A DNA stretch of 64,000 nt from Legionella bozemanae (GTDB lineage: Bacteria; Pseudomonadota; Gammaproteobacteria; Legionellales; Legionellaceae): assembly GCF_001648595.1 (NCBI RefSeq), contig NZ_LBAW01000020.1, forward strand, positions 1-64,000, read 5' to 3'. Shown in pieces: positions 16,921 to 27,692 of the stretch (position 1 is its first letter; each line of letters starts with the position of its first letter). A model generated the notes under the pieces. It was given only the letters and a program-made list of their open reading frames with translations. It did no database searches and was not told the origin of the DNA. A program made the position numbers and the translations under genes.

Positions 16921-19900
16921 TTATGCTTCTTGCTCAACCAATGCATAAGATTGCAAAGTAGTTTGAGTTAAATCCAGTAACTCCCTGATTGCAACAAAAA
17001 ACATAGTATAGTTTAGAACTGCGCTTGCTTTCAGATCCGCCAATATAAAACGCCAACGCTGAATTAATGCACGATGCGATTCTCCCCAAGATGCAAGACG
17101 CGCCTGCAAATCTGGATTATCACCATCATAGTTAATCAGCCCAGCAGTAAGTTGACGTTGTTGCCAATCTAAATCATCCCGCAACGCTTCTCTGGAGAGA
17201 GATTCCCAATGATTCTCACTTGGATGCATAATAATTTGCTTTCGTATCCAGGCAAGATCCAGGAACTCGCCAATTCCGAAATAAATCTCAGCAACTTGCG
17301 CTACCTTCATATTTCTCTTATAAGCGATTTCAATAATGTCAGTTGCCGCAAATAGACCTCGTGTTACAGTTAAATCATGTGCTAGCGCTGATGGAATACC
17401 TTCATCCACAAGCTCTTGATAATGTTTATCATATTTTGCTCGTCGCTCTTCATTTAGAATAGCCGGTATGGATATCTTCAATTCAACAACACCTTGCGCA
17501 TAGAGTTTTACAACTTCAGAAATGTCCACAGCCCTACGTTGACTACGCAGGAACCAACGTGTAATACGTCGAGCCAATCTGGAATAAAGCATCATCATTT
17601 CGATTTGTTTTTTAGCGCTGATCTTTGTACCCAATTCTTCGATTTGTTTCCAAACAGCTTCTAAATTAAGTACAGAACGAGTAATTACATATGCTCTTAC
17701 AATAGCGGAAACAGGAGCTCCTGTTTCATCCTGCAATCTGTAAATGTAAGTAAAGCCCATCTCATTTACAATAATATTGCTTAATCGAGTTGCGATAATT
17801 TCTCTTTTTAGCGGATGCGATTGCATTTGTTTGCTAAACCGCTCTTGCAAGGGTTTTGGAAATGAACTAATTAAAAATTGGGTCATATACGCTTCTTCGG
17901 GAACACCTGAGGCCAGAATTTGTTCCTTAAGAATTGTTTTACTGTAACACATCAATACAGCAATACTGGGACGCATCAAACCTTTACCCATTAATTTGCG
18001 TTCCAAAATAACCTTATCGTCGGGTAAATACTCAAGATTACGGTCAATTTTTCCAGTGCGTTCCAATTCACTAATATAACGGCTTTGTAGATCCAATGCT
18101 TGAAGAGGTTGCGATGCAGTTAAACTAATCGCTCTCGTTTGCAAGAAATTGTCACGTAGCACCAATTTGCTGACTTCATCAGTCATTTCAATTAATAATT
18201 CATTACGTTGTTTTGGAGTCAAATCACCAACTGCTACAATGCTGTTCAATAGGATCTTAATATTTACTTCTTTATCTGAACAATTCACACCACCCGAATT
18301 ATCAATGAAGTCGGTATATACCATTCCTCCATTTAATGAGTATTCGACTCGTGCCAATTGGGTTAATCCCAAGTTACCGCCCTCACCTACAACTTTACAA
18401 CGCAGTTGTTTTGCATTCACTCGAGTTGCATCATTGGTTCGGTCGCCAACATTAGCGTTTGATTCAGTACTGGCCTTAACATAAGTACCGATTCCTGCAC
18501 TCCAAAGCAAGTCAACCTTAGCTTTTAAAATTGCTTTAATTAACTCATTCGGCTCAATCTCGGTTTGTTTAATTCCAAAAGCTGCTTGCATTTCCTTACT
18601 GACAGGGATGGATTTGGCATTACGATTGAATACACCACCACCCTTGGAGATAAGTTTTTTATCGTAATCTGCCCAATTCGAACGTGGCAAATGAAACAAA
18701 CGCTCACGTTCTTTGTAACTGATTTCTGCATTAGGATCAGGGTCGACAAAAATATGGATATGGTTAAATGCACCAATTAACTTGATGTGTTTTGACAACA
18801 ACATACCATTACCAAAAACATCGCCTGCCATATCTCCGATGCCAACAACAGTAAAATCGTTATTCTCAATGTCTATATCCAATTCATAGAAATGACGCTT
18901 CACTGATTCCCATGCACCTTTGGCTGTAATCCCCATCTTCTTATGGTCATAACCTATTGATCCACCTGATGCAAAAGCGTCACCTAGCCAAAAGCCATAT
19001 TCTAAAGAAATAGCATTGGCGAGATCAGAGAAAGTTGCCGTACCTTTATCTGCAGCAACAACAAGATAAGGATCATCCTCATCAAAACATACAACATTCA
19101 CAGGTTTGACCACTTTGCCTTCAACGTAATTATCTGTGATATCGAGAAGACCACGAATAAATAATTGATAACAACCGATTCCTTCAGCCATTATTTCTTC
19201 ACGAGTACCGTTTACAGGCAAAAGCTTAGGTACAAAACCACCTTTGGCACCACTAGGTACAATAACTGAATTTTTCACTTGCTGCGCTTTCATTAAACCA
19301 AGTATTTCTGTACGGAAATCTTCCCTTCGATCAGACCAACGCAAACCGCCGCGAGCAACCTTGCCGCAACGTAAGTGAACCCCTTCAAAACGTGGAGAAT
19401 AAACAAAAATTTCAAACATCGGATGTGGTTTTGGCACACCGGGAATAATTTTACTGTTTAACTTGAGTGAAATATAAGGTTTATGATGTCCATCTTCATT
19501 TATTTGATAAAAGTTAGTACGTAACGTAGCACTAATAGCATGGATGTATTGTCTGATTATTTTATCTTCATCCAGATTGGATACAGTATCAAGATCGCTT
19601 AATATTTCGATGGATAAATCAGCAAAACGATCCTCTCGATTAGGATCATCCGCAGGATTACAGCGAACTTCAAATAATTTCACTAATTTTTTAGCAATAG
19701 CAACATTATTATTTAACGCCATTTCCATATAGTCTTGGCTAAAAGTAATACCTATTTGTTTAAAATATTTGGCATAGGTACGCAAAACAGCTACTTCACG
19801 CCAATTAAGTCCTGCTGCTAAAACTAACTGATTAAATCCGTCATTTTCAGCTTGACCAAACCAAACTTTAGCAAAGGCGTTTTGGAATAATTCTTTAATC

Positions 19901-21798
19901 TCATCAAGCTCAAACTCAATCGGCTTATTATATTGCATGGCAAAATCATTCACCCAAGCTATTTTACCATCCTCAAATTTCAATGCATAAGGGCGTTCAC
20001 TTATAGCGCGCAAACCCAGTTTTTCCAATATGGGCAAAACATCCGATAAAGGAATAGTGGTATCATGCTGATATACTTTTAATCTAAAGCTATTTTCTGA
20101 CTCATCCAGGGGCTTATAAAAATTAATACCTAATGGTTCTTCCGGGGTAAGCAATTCAATATGTTTAATATCATAGACTGCTGTCCTCGCAGGGAACATA
20201 TCACTATAAGCTCCTGGAAATGCATTTTTATAACGGGCATAGAGACTATTTGCCTGTTCTTCTCCATAAGCCTCATATAAATGAGTTTGCAAATCGTCGG
20301 TCCATGAACGGCCTGCCTCAATCAACTTTCTTTCAATTTCTTTTAGATCATATTCAAGTGGTAAATTCGGGTTAATTTTAATAATAAAATGAACTCGTGC
20401 CAGAACAGACTCGGTAAATTGAGTTGAATAAGAAGTCTCAATTGAGTTAAAACTCTCGTCAAGAATTTGCTTCATAGCCATTCTTAACTCAGTATTAATC
20501 CTATCTTTAGGGACGTATACTAGACAGGAAACAAAACGTCGATAAACATCCACTCGTGCAAACAAACGAATACGCTTTCTGTCTTGCATGTAAAAAATAC
20601 CCATTGCGATTTCCAGAAGTTCATCTTCTGTTCCTTGAATCAAATCATCACGTGGTAACGTTTCAAGAATATTTAATAAAACTTTACCTGCATGACTACG
20701 TGGATTTAATCCGGAATTTTCCATGATATGGGCTACTTTACGTCGCAAGAATGGAATTTGCTTCGGGTTCGTATGATAAGCAGCAGAAGTATAAAGCCCA
20801 ATAATTCTTCTTTCGCCAATCACCTTTCCATGTTCATTAAATCGTTTAATTCCTATATAATCAGTATAAGCGTCACGATGAACACTTGCTAATGTATTCG
20901 TTTTTGAAGTAACCAAAATTCGTGGAGACAGGGTAAATTCGCGTGCTTCAGGTGCCATTGCAGAAATACTACGCAACATTGATTTAGTAACGCTTTCACG
21001 CAAAAGTCCTAATCCGGTATTAGGAACAGCTTGTAAAACCGTTTCTTTACCCTTTTCCACCAACTCATAATCCCTCATCCCCAGGAATGTAAAATGATGG
21101 TCTTCAATCCAATGTAAAAACGCCTTTGTTTCTTCCACTTCATCCAAATCAAGCACTGAAGACACTTTATCAATCTCTGCAATTGCTTCTCGAACTTCAG
21201 CACGCATTTTTTCCCAATCTTCAAAAACGACTCGATTATCTTCAAGAGCACGCTCACATCCTTTATGCAATTCTTCAAGTACCTTAGGATCAGTTTGGCG
21301 ATCAATTTCTAAAAATATTGGCGCCTCATGAATTACATCTTTTTCATCTAACATTTGATTACGAGGTAAGATCTTGCAGACCCGGTTATTTTTATCTCTT
21401 TTAACCCGAATCCCCCCCATATGAATAGTTAGATGAGAGGATAGGCCCATCCTATGGATTACCAGACGAATTGAATCAACCAAAAACGGCATATCATCAC
21501 AAATCACTTCAATGACGGTATGTGTTGTTTGCCATCCATGACGTTCATAATCTGGGTTATAGATTCTAATTTTTGTTTCGTGTGGTGCGCGTTCACTAAT
21601 TAAAGTCCAAAAATTTACTACAGCGCCGTAAAGATCATCGATAGTCCATGCATTAAGATCTTCCATTGCTACAGTACTGTATAGCTGTTTGGCAAATTCG
21701 GCGCAAAACTCGGTTTGATCACCAACCATAGAACTTCTAATTCTATTTACAATGGCTTCAATTAATACATCTTTACCTTCTTCAAATTTATAAGACAT
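16921..21798 (-). CDS. gdhB: NAD-specific glutamate dehydrogenase, 180-kDa class
   Basis: A 1625-residue protein, the normal size for the large NAD-GDH class, which deaminates glutamate to 2-oxoglutarate. The N-terminal half holds ACT-like regulatory segments (EVICDDMPFLVDSIRL). The catalytic domain follows at about 730-1250 with RCGKVARGGLRWSDR, VPSGAKGGFVPK, VVGIGDMAGDVFGNG and VVGEGGNLGLTQLARVEY. The C-terminal helical region is typical. Legionella uses amino acids as its main carbon source, so this enzyme probably links glutamate to the TCA cycle. Single gene with its own upstream spacer. Confidence 0.96.
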   Translation of the reverse strand: MSYKFEEGKDVLIEAIVNRIRSSMVGDQTEFCAEFAKQLYSTVAMEDLNAWTIDDLYGAVVNFWTLISERAPHETKIRIYNPDYERHGWQTTHTVIEVICDDMPFLVDSIRLVIHRMGLSSHLTIHMGGIRVKRDKNNRVCKILPRNQMLDEKDVIHEAPIFLEIDRQTDPKVLEELHKGCERALEDNRVVFEDWEKMRAEVREAIAEIDKVSSVLDLDEVEETKAFLHWIEDHHFTFLGMRDYELVEKGKETVLQAVPNTGLGLLRESVTKSMLRSISAMAPEAREFTLSPRILVTSKTNTLASVHRDAYTDYIGIKRFNEHGKVIGERRIIGLYTSAAYHTNPKQIPFLRRKVAHIMENSGLNPRSHAGKVLLNILETLPRDDLIQGTEDELLEIAMGIFYMQDRKRIRLFARVDVYRRFVSCLVYVPKDRINTELRMAMKQILDESFNSIETSYSTQFTESVLARVHFIIKINPNLPLEYDLKEIERKLIEAGRSWTDDLQTHLYEAYGEEQANSLYARYKNAFPGAYSDMFPARTAVYDIKHIELLTPEEPLGINFYKPLDESENSFRLKVYQHDTTIPLSDVLPILEKLGLRAISERPYALKFEDGKIAWVNDFAMQYNKPIEFELDEIKELFQNAFAKVWFGQAENDGFNQLVLAAGLNWREVAVLRTYAKYFKQIGITFSQDYMEMALNNNVAIAKKLVKLFEVRCNPADDPNREDRFADLSIEILSDLDTVSNLDEDKIIRQYIHAISATLRTNFYQINEDGHHKPYISLKLNSKIIPGVPKPHPMFEIFVYSPRFEGVHLRCGKVARGGLRWSDRREDFRTEILGLMKAQQVKNSVIVPSGAKGGFVPKLLPVNGTREEIMAEGIGCYQLFIRGLLDITDNYVEGKVVKPVNVVCFDEDDPYLVVAADKGTATFSDLANAISLEYGFWLGDAFASGGSIGYDHKKMGITAKGAWESVKRHFYELDIDIENNDFTVVGIGDMAGDVFGNGMLLSKHIKLIGAFNHIHIFVDPDPNAEISYKERERLFHLPRSNWADYDKKLISKGGGVFNRNAKSIPVSKEMQAAFGIKQTEIEPNELIKAILKAKVDLLWSAGIGTYVKASTESNANVGDRTNDATRVNAKQLRCKVVGEGGNLGLTQLARVEYSLNGGMVYTDFIDNSGGVNCSDKEVNIKILLNSIVAVGDLTPKQRNELLIEMTDEVSKLVLRDNFLQTRAISLTASQPLQALDLQSRYISELERTGKIDRNLEYLPDDKVILERKLMGKGLMRPSIAVLMCYSKTILKEQILASGVPEEAYMTQFLISSFPKPLQERFSKQMQSHPLKREIIATRLSNIIVNEMGFTYIYRLQDETGAPVSAIVRAYVITRSVLNLEAVWKQIEELGTKISAKKQIEMMMLYSRLARRITRWFLRSQRRAVDISEVVKLYAQGVVELKISIPAILNEERRAKYDKHYQELVDEGIPSALAHDLTVTRGLFAATDIIEIAYKRNMKVAQVAEIYFGIGEFLDLAWIRKQIIMHPSENHWESLSREALRDDLDWQQRQLTAGLINYDGDNPDLQARLASWGESHRALIQRWRFILADLKASAVLNYTMFFVAIRELLDLTQTTLQSYALVEQEA

Positions 21799-21944
21799 TG
21801 TTGTTTTACCTCGTCGATTTGCCTCAGCCCTACAGCGAGAATTATTGTTTAAATATAAATAACAGCCACTCTTATCCGGTCAGTAAATAAACTGACGGAC
21901 AGGAGTGGCCCAAAAAATCATATCTTACCCAGTATGAGTTAATA

Positions 21945-23318
21945 TTAAGAATCACTAATGGCTATGGTTTTAGTATTAACAAACTCTAATATACCTTCTT
22001 TCGATAATTCACGACCATAACCCGACTCTCTTATTCCACCAAATGGTAACCTGGGGTCTGAAGCTACAAAAGCGTTAACAAAACAAACGCCAGCTTCTAT
22101 ATCATAAGTAGCTATATGCTCTCCTCTCTCCAAATCCCGAGTAAATACCGCAGCACCTAAACCATATTGACTTTGGTTTGCATATGCAAGGGCTTCTTTC
22201 TCATCATTGGCTGTAATAAGAGCAATAACAGGTCCAAATAACTCTTCATCGAAAGCCGGCATACCTGGCCTTACTTGAGTTAATAAAGTTGGTGGATAAT
22301 AAAACCCTTTTCCTGCGGGAATTATACCACCTACCAATAATTTAGCACCTTGTTTCAGTGATTTTTCTACTTGAATTTGTAAGTTTTCACGCAAGTCGGA
22401 ACGGGCTAATGGACCAAGCTTGGTTTCTGAATCAAGTGGGTTCCCCACTTTAAATGCATCCATTTGCTCCATTATCTTCTGTGTCAATTCTTTTTCAATG
22501 GATTTTAAAACAATGATACGCTTAGCAGCAATACAGACTTGACCTGAGTTACTGAGTCTTGAATTCACAATACAACGGGCAGCAAGATCAAGATCAGCAT
22601 CTTCAAGAACGACATAGGGGTCGCTTCCACCAAGCTCTAACACTGATTTTTTTAAAAATTTTCCTGCATGACTTGCGACAGCACGTCCTGCACGCCCGCT
22701 TCCTGTCAAGGTAACAGCAATAACATGAGGATGTTCTATAATTTTGGCCGCTACATCATTATCAACGATCACATGCTGGAAAACGTAGGCTGGAAATCCT
22801 GCTTCTAGAAATAGCTCTTCTATTTTGTTACCTGTTCCCGTAGAAATAGGTGCGTGCTTCAATACGGCAACGTTTCCAGCCATGAGCGTAGGCACAGCAA
22901 ATCGAAAAACCTGCCAAAAAGGAAAATTCCAAGGCATGATGGCAAAAACAATTCCAAGTGGACGATAACATACTTTTGCCTTTTTCATGTCCGTTTGGAT
23001 TACTTTTGGAGAAAGGTATTCTTCTGCATGCTCCGCAAAATACTCGCATAACCAGGCACACTTATTAATTTCAGCCCTACCCGCCGTAATTGGTTTGCCC
23101 ATTTCAGTTGCCATTAAATGAGCCAATTCATCTGTTTTTGTTTTTAAGAGTTGGGCAAGTTGCAACATTAATGCTTTTCTTTGACTAAAAGACGTTTTTT
23201 TCCATTCCAAATATGCTTCATGTGAGTCGTTAAGTTTTTTCTCAACATCCTGCTCATTCATGCAATCATAGCTTTGTAATATTTGTTCAGTTGCGGGATT
23301 TACAGTTTGAATTATCAT
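21945..23318 (-). CDS. NAD(P)-dependent aldehyde dehydrogenase, succinate-semialdehyde type
   Basis: 457 residues of the ALDH superfamily. The nucleotide-binding entry IMPWNFPFWQVFR, the general-base glutamate in LELGGSDP (about residue 237) and the catalytic cysteine in SGQVCIAAKR (about residue 271) are all intact. Length and the VNPATEQ start resemble E. coli Sad (YneI), the NAD-dependent succinate-semialdehyde dehydrogenase, more than the longer GabD. Placement next to glutamate dehydrogenase suits a GABA/glutamate catabolic role, which is inferred. Confidence 0.87.
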   Translation of the reverse strand: MIIQTVNPATEQILQSYDCMNEQDVEKKLNDSHEAYLEWKKTSFSQRKALMLQLAQLLKTKTDELAHLMATEMGKPITAGRAEINKCAWLCEYFAEHAEEYLSPKVIQTDMKKAKVCYRPLGIVFAIMPWNFPFWQVFRFAVPTLMAGNVAVLKHAPISTGTGNKIEELFLEAGFPAYVFQHVIVDNDVAAKIIEHPHVIAVTLTGSGRAGRAVASHAGKFLKKSVLELGGSDPYVVLEDADLDLAARCIVNSRLSNSGQVCIAAKRIIVLKSIEKELTQKIMEQMDAFKVGNPLDSETKLGPLARSDLRENLQIQVEKSLKQGAKLLVGGIIPAGKGFYYPPTLLTQVRPGMPAFDEELFGPVIALITANDEKEALAYANQSQYGLGAAVFTRDLERGEHIATYDIEAGVCFVNAFVASDPRLPFGGIRESGYGRELSKEGILEFVNTKTIAISDS

Positions 23319-23539
23319 AATGTCTCCATACAGAATAAAGTATATTTAATTAAAGTTATCAACTCTCCTTGCACACTACTTTTGATTATTGATACTATTT
23401 TCATACTCTTAGATTTTCAGAAAAAGCAATAGTAGTTTAAATCAATACATTAATACAATTAATAAATATTTCGGAAAATCCATATTTTTAAGAGAACGTG
23501 TTTTCAAGCAATGGTTTTCTAATAACACTAGGATAATTA

Positions 23540-24304
23540 ATGAACTTAAGCAAACAGCAATTCCATCCATTACACTACGTAGCGGCTTGGTCAGTGCATC
23601 TCTTTACTGCGAGTGCAGCCTGTATCGGTGTCTTTTCATTAGTAAAGATATATCAGCACGAATACATTTTCGCTTTATGGCTTATGTTTATTACTGTTGT
23701 GATCGATGCAGTTGATGGAACGCTGGCTCGCCTGGTCAATATTAAGAAAATTTTGCCCAAGATAGATGGGGCTCTGCTTGATAATATTGTTGATTACTTA
23801 AATTATGTTATTACGCCATGTTTTTTCTTACTCGTGAAACCAGGTATGCTTCCACCTGAATATTCTGTCTTTCTTATTGCGGCGGTTTCCATTACTTCTG
23901 CTTATCAATTTTGCCAATGTGATGCCAAAACTCCAGACCATTTTTTCAAAGGATTTCCTTGTTACTGGAATATTACTATTTTATACATGTTTATTTTCAA
24001 TACTTCTGCGGCAACGAATGCCATTATATTAATCATTCTCTCCATACTTATTTTTGTCCCTGTAAAGTATGTGTATCCCTCAAGACTGGACTATTTAACA
24101 GAATCCAGAATATTAAAAATACTCATGCATATTTGTTCTATTATTTATGCTGTTAGTTCGATTTGCATACTTATTAGCTATCCTAATACAAATATCATTT
24201 GTCTTAGCCTGTCTGTGGCTTATGTTGGAATGTACTTATTTTTAAGTTTTTACAGAACTTATTACCCTATGATTAAGGCAAAGATTGCCGCACAAAAAGA
24301 ATAG
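23540..24304 (+). CDS. pcs: Phosphatidylcholine synthase (Pcs)
   Basis: 254 residues, about seven or eight membrane helices. The CDP-alcohol phosphotransferase motif is DG(x2)AR(x12)G(x3)D(x3)D, with D59, G60, A63, R64, G77, D81 and D85. The 12-residue insert between AR and G is the form found in bacterial phosphatidylcholine synthases. The enzyme condenses CDP-diacylglycerol with choline at the inner membrane. Phosphatidylcholine is a major Legionella lipid and choline can be taken from the host. The start ATG follows aggataatt. The 220 bases upstream hold no other gene. Confidence 0.92.
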   Translation: MNLSKQQFHPLHYVAAWSVHLFTASAACIGVFSLVKIYQHEYIFALWLMFITVVIDAVDGTLARLVNIKKILPKIDGALLDNIVDYLNYVITPCFFLLVKPGMLPPEYSVFLIAAVSITSAYQFCQCDAKTPDHFFKGFPCYWNITILYMFIFNTSAATNAIILIILSILIFVPVKYVYPSRLDYLTESRILKILMHICSIIYAVSSICILISYPNTNIICLSLSVAYVGMYLFLSFYRTYYPMIKAKIAAQKE

Positions 24305-24375
24305 TTTGTATGTGGGATAGACTTTGTATTTTTTATGATTAAAATAAGCCACAAAATATACTTATTGAGGTAGTT

Positions 24376-24864
24376 ATGTCTTTATTTCACCAAATTAATA
24401 AATCGATTATTTTTTCTGCGATACTCATTAGCTCAACTCAAGCAGCAAGTATTTTCCCACGTGGATGTGAAGTTACGGGTTTTGGATACAGCCAAAATTA
24501 TCTGATTTTAAATGAAACAGGAAATCAATCTTATTATTTAATACAAAACCATTCTGATTCTAAAATTGAATTGGAGCGTGTAAATACAGAAGAGGCCTTT
24601 ATGAGTCCGCCCTTACATGCTACATTGGATTCAATGAGTTGGGGCGCATTTGCTTCTGATGTCAAAAACTTAAATTTTAAATGTTATAAACGCGTTGACG
24701 AAAATACTACTCTAGTGGACTGTCGTAATGTCTTAGAAGTATGTCAATATCCGAGAGTTAAGTTTGCCCTGAGCAACATGGGAAATTATTGGATTGCATT
24801 TAATAAACCCCAAAGTGCAATTATCCAAGAGTCAGTGGCAAAAGGAATTTACTTAAAATGGTGA
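24376..24864 (+). CDS. Small secreted protein of unknown function
   Basis: 162 residues with a signal peptide (cleavage near TQAAS). The mature domain has four or five cysteines (RGCEV, FKCYKR, DCRN, EVCQY) and many predicted beta-strands, so it is probably a disulfide-stabilised periplasmic or exported protein. It recalls the small 'enhanced entry' EnhB-type proteins of Legionella, but I cannot support that from sequence alone. It is followed 3 bases later by a membrane-protein gene, likely in the same transcript. Confidence 0.65.
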   Translation: MSLFHQINKSIIFSAILISSTQAASIFPRGCEVTGFGYSQNYLILNETGNQSYYLIQNHSDSKIELERVNTEEAFMSPPLHATLDSMSWGAFASDVKNLNFKCYKRVDENTTLVDCRNVLEVCQYPRVKFALSNMGNYWIAFNKPQSAIIQESVAKGIYLKW

Positions 24865-24867
24865 TAC

Positions 24868-25383
24868 GTGACTAGAAAAATATTTATTCTTATAGGGTGT
24901 GTTGGTTCACTTATAATCGTGTGTGGTCTTTTGAAGTTTTTTGGAACCACCCCACCCAAACTTCATTCTCAACTTTACTATTTTATTGGTGGTGTTGCAT
25001 TACTTGTAACAGCTATTTACTTTAGAATGCTTTACTTTATAGCGCTTCAACTCATACTTATTGCAGGGCATGCAGCGATTCTATTGGGTAGTGGGCCTTA
25101 TACTCAGTTTTTCTTACCTATATTGATGTGTTGCCAATTGCTTACGTTCTATTTGATGTTTGGTAAGGAAAATAGTGTGTTTTTAATATTGGGAGTTTTT
25201 GGTATTGCCTTACTTTCTATGGGATTTGCCTACAATGATAAATGGATATTTTTCTCGGGCAGTTCATTAGTTGCTGTATATGCTTACTATAGCGGACATA
25301 AAGGATTATCTCCTTCTTATATTTGGGCAGTTCTGAATACAGTCATTGCCCTGCTTGCACTTTATCGAATTCTCTTGGTGTAA
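24868..25383 (+). CDS. Six-helix integral membrane protein, unknown function
   Basis: 171 residues made almost wholly of hydrophobic helices (about six), with short loops. No enzymatic motif is seen. GTG start at 24868, 3 bases after the preceding stop; the coupling suggests the two gene products act together at the envelope. It converges on rplI, separated by a hairpin element. Confidence 0.6.
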   Translation: MTRKIFILIGCVGSLIIVCGLLKFFGTTPPKLHSQLYYFIGGVALLVTAIYFRMLYFIALQLILIAGHAAILLGSGPYTQFFLPILMCCQLLTFYLMFGKENSVFLILGVFGIALLSMGFAYNDKWIFFSGSSLVAVYAYYSGHKGLSPSYIWAVLNTVIALLALYRILLV

Positions 25384-25429
25384 ATAACCAATCCAATGCG
25401 TCGCAACCACTCAGGTTTTTATAAAAGAA

Positions 25430-25459
25430 AGCCTGGGTTGCGCTACGTTTCCCCAGGCT
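25430..25459. repeat. Inverted repeat between convergent genes (agcctggg/cccaggct)
   Basis: Arms agcctggg (25430-25437) and cccaggct (25452-25459) with a 14-base loop lie in the 92-base gap between a plus-strand gene end and the rplI end. The arm core belongs to the same gtagcctgggt family seen at 2.0 and 29.8 kb. It probably also acts as a bidirectional transcription barrier. Confidence 0.5.
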
Positions 25460-25475
25460 ATGAGAATTACAGAAA

Positions 25476-25925
25476 TTACTTGGATGGAACGATTTCGACA
25501 TTCAATTTAGCAATAACATCGCTGTGGACATGTATCTCAACCACAAAATTACCAATTGAATGCAGAGGACCTTCTGGCATTACAATTTCACGCTTGACCA
25601 CATCCACACCTTTCTCGGCCAAAGCATCTTTGATTTCATTAACGCCTACAGAACCATACAATTTACCTTCGTCACTCGCCATGGCATTAATAACTAAAGT
25701 AATATCACTCAATTTAGCTGCACGCTGTTCAGCAGTAGCCAAAGATTGTTGGGCTTTTTTCTCAAGCTCAACTCGGCGTTGTTCAAATAACTCAATGTTC
25801 TTAGGTGTTGCAAACACAGCTTTATTTTGTGGTATCAAAAAATTTCGACCATAACCTGCTTTTACATTTACCTTATCACCCAGGTTACCTAAATTTCTCA
25901 CTTTTTCTAATAAGATAACTTCCAT
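25476..25925 (-). CDS. rplI: 50S ribosomal protein bL9
   Basis: 149 residues with the L9 N-terminal signature [25 protein letters not shown] split across the RNA-binding domain (motif GxxGDxVxVKxGYxRN), a long connecting helix rich in Glu/Gln/Arg, and the C-terminal domain. Last gene of the rpsF-rpsR operon, 12 bases after the membrane-protein gene. Confidence 0.97.
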   Translation of the reverse strand: MEVILLEKVRNLGNLGDKVNVKAGYGRNFLIPQNKAVFATPKNIELFEQRRVELEKKAQQSLATAEQRAAKLSDITLVINAMASDEGKLYGSVGVNEIKDALAEKGVDVVKREIVMPEGPLHSIGNFVVEIHVHSDVIAKLNVEIVPSK

Positions 25926-25937
25926 CTTAATAACCCC

Positions 25938-26840
25938 TTAAATTGATTCGCCAACCCTTGAAGGGAAATACGATCTAAAATTAACTAAACTGTCTAATGA
26001 ACCAAGGACAATGTAGGCACATAATACAAAAGTGGGTTTCACCAATATTAACAACATCAATAAAATGAAAACCCTAACTTGTCTCTTACGAGAAAAAATA
26101 AAATAAGCCAGACCAAATCCCGAAGCCAAGAAATAACAAAGCACTATGGGGAGTACATTCATAGCTAAAGGAATTTCATAAAAAGTTGCTAAAGAAACTC
26201 CCAAAAAAACTAAAAATGAAAGTCTACCACTACGAAACGCCATTAATTCACTCCTGAATCCTCCAGGTAAAAATAATTTTGCTTGCATTGCTCGCGCAAA
26301 CATTAAGGAAATTATTGCAGAAACAAGAACACTTAAGATCTGAATTCCGAAAAATAATTGCGCCAAAACTACTGAATTTATGTCATTAAGAGCGGGCTCA
26401 ACTAATTCCTGGTATTGTGTCAAAATCATTTTAAACAATTTAAATTGTTCGACAATAAAACCTGGAATCCAAAGTTGAATGAGTAGACACCCAAAAAAAG
26501 CCAGTAAAAAAAATACCCCAGCGACTACCTGCCATCGTTCAGTATTTCGCAAAGCCAATGCTGCAAAATAACATGGAAGATAGGTAATAAGAGTATTAAT
26601 TAGTACTCCGGATAATGGTATTAACATCATCAATGGAACAGAATGAATAACAAGCGCAGGTAATAAAACATCAAAACCAGATTTTGCACCCTTTCTTAAA
26701 GTCACCAAACTTACTAAGGCAACTGAAAGCCAAGACGCAAAGGGTAATATTGAAAAAACCACAGCATAAATAATTGCTTGCTGTTTGCTTTCGAGTATTA
26801 CCTTGCATTGTTTTGTTATGAAATTACCTGCACTCATCAT
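25938..26840 (-). CDS. Multi-pass membrane protein inside the ribosomal operon
   Basis: 300 residues with about eight hydrophobic helices. It may belong to the DUF2232/YybS-like group of membrane proteins that accompanies rpsR and rplI in several gammaproteobacteria; this is inferred from place and topology. It begins 2 bases after rpsR ends and stops 12 bases before rplI, so it is transcribed and probably translated in step with ribosomal proteins. Function unknown. Confidence 0.75.
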   Translation of the reverse strand: MMSAGNFITKQCKVILESKQQAIIYAVVFSILPFASWLSVALVSLVTLRKGAKSGFDVLLPALVIHSVPLMMLIPLSGVLINTLITYLPCYFAALALRNTERWQVVAGVFFLLAFFGCLLIQLWIPGFIVEQFKLFKMILTQYQELVEPALNDINSVVLAQLFFGIQILSVLVSAIISLMFARAMQAKLFLPGGFRSELMAFRSGRLSFLVFLGVSLATFYEIPLAMNVLPIVLCYFLASGFGLAYFIFSRKRQVRVFILLMLLILVKPTFVLCAYIVLGSLDSLVNFRSYFPSRVGESI

Positions 26841-26842
26841 TA

Positions 26843-27070
26843 TTATTTATGGCTATCACAATATGGCAACAGACCAAGGAATCTGGCTTGCATAATTGCT
26901 CTTGCTAATTGTCTTTGAAAACGGGTTTGAGTACCAGTAATACGGCTTGGTACAATTTTACCCGTTTCAGAAATATAATTTTTCAGTAAATTGATATCCT
27001 TATAATCTATTTCATTACCGCCTTCAGCACTAAAACGGCACATTTTTTTTCTACGAAAATAAGCTGACAT
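26843..27070 (-). CDS. rpsR: 30S ribosomal protein bS18
   Basis: 75 residues. The family core [33 protein letters not shown] and [12 protein letters not shown] is complete. It binds next to bS6 on the small-subunit platform. It lies 14 bases after rpsF. Confidence 0.97.
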   Translation of the reverse strand: MSAYFRRKKMCRFSAEGGNEIDYKDINLLKNYISETGKIVPSRITGTQTRFQRQLARAIMQARFLGLLPYCDSHK

Positions 27071-27084
27071 AATTAGGGCTCCTC

Positions 27085-27423
27085 TTAAGCAGATCTGGTT
27101 TCTTTTTCTTTCTTCATCAAAACAGATTCAGTAGTGATCGCTTGTTTTTGACGAGTAATTAAGTTTCTGATAATTGCATCGTTATATTTGAATGCATTTT
27201 TTATTTCATCCAGAGCCTCAAGGCTACATTCAATATTCATAAGAATGTAATGTGCTTTGTGTACATCACTTATTGGATAAGCTAATTGACGACGACCCAA
27301 GTCTTCTTTACGGTGAATCACCCCATTGTGCTTACTTATGATCCCTTCATAGCGCTCTACCATTGCTGGTACTTGTTCGCTCTGATCCGGGTGCACAAGA
27401 AACATAATTTCATAATGTCTCAT
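27085..27423 (-). CDS. rpsF: 30S ribosomal protein bS6
   Basis: 112 residues: [14 protein letters not shown] start, [21 protein letters not shown] and the C-terminal RNLITR region. Good ribosome-binding site (AAGGAG, 6 bases from ATG). First gene of the operon, with a clear sigma-70 promoter about 70 bases upstream. Confidence 0.97.
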   Translation of the reverse strand: MRHYEIMFLVHPDQSEQVPAMVERYEGIISKHNGVIHRKEDLGRRQLAYPISDVHKAHYILMNIECSLEALDEIKNAFKYNDAIIRNLITRQKQAITTESVLMKKEKETRSA

Positions 27424-27494
27424 GATTTCTCCTTATGGAAAAAGCCTTCTGTCATCTAAAACAACAGTAAGGCAAGGTTTAAAAAAAGCTGCTA

Positions 27495-27523
27495 ATTATA
27501 ACCATTTTAATCGCATCATACAA
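27495..27523 (-). promoter_or_regulatory. Sigma-70 promoter of the rpsF operon
   Basis: On the minus strand TTGTAT (-35, 27518-27523), a 17-base spacer and a perfect TATAAT (-10, 27495-27500) stand about 72 bases upstream of rpsF. The leader between promoter and start could hold an S6:S18 autoregulatory RNA structure, known in other bacteria; I did not resolve such a fold here. Confidence 0.7.
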
Positions 27524-27692
27524 TTATCAAACAATTAAAAATAATTAAATATCTGAAATAGGTAAATCAAACTCCCTATTTAAAATTTTTTTATTAATTT
27601 ATAGTGACAAATATCCATGAATTAGGTTACCGTGCATAACTTAAATGTCTTTGATTTATAATCAACTTATTTGAAAGGTACAGAGGTAATTA

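Noticed and set aside
25396..25854. 152-codon plus-strand frame opposite rplI
   Set aside because: Antisense shadow of a strongly conserved ribosomal protein gene; no ribosome site, no recognisable domain.
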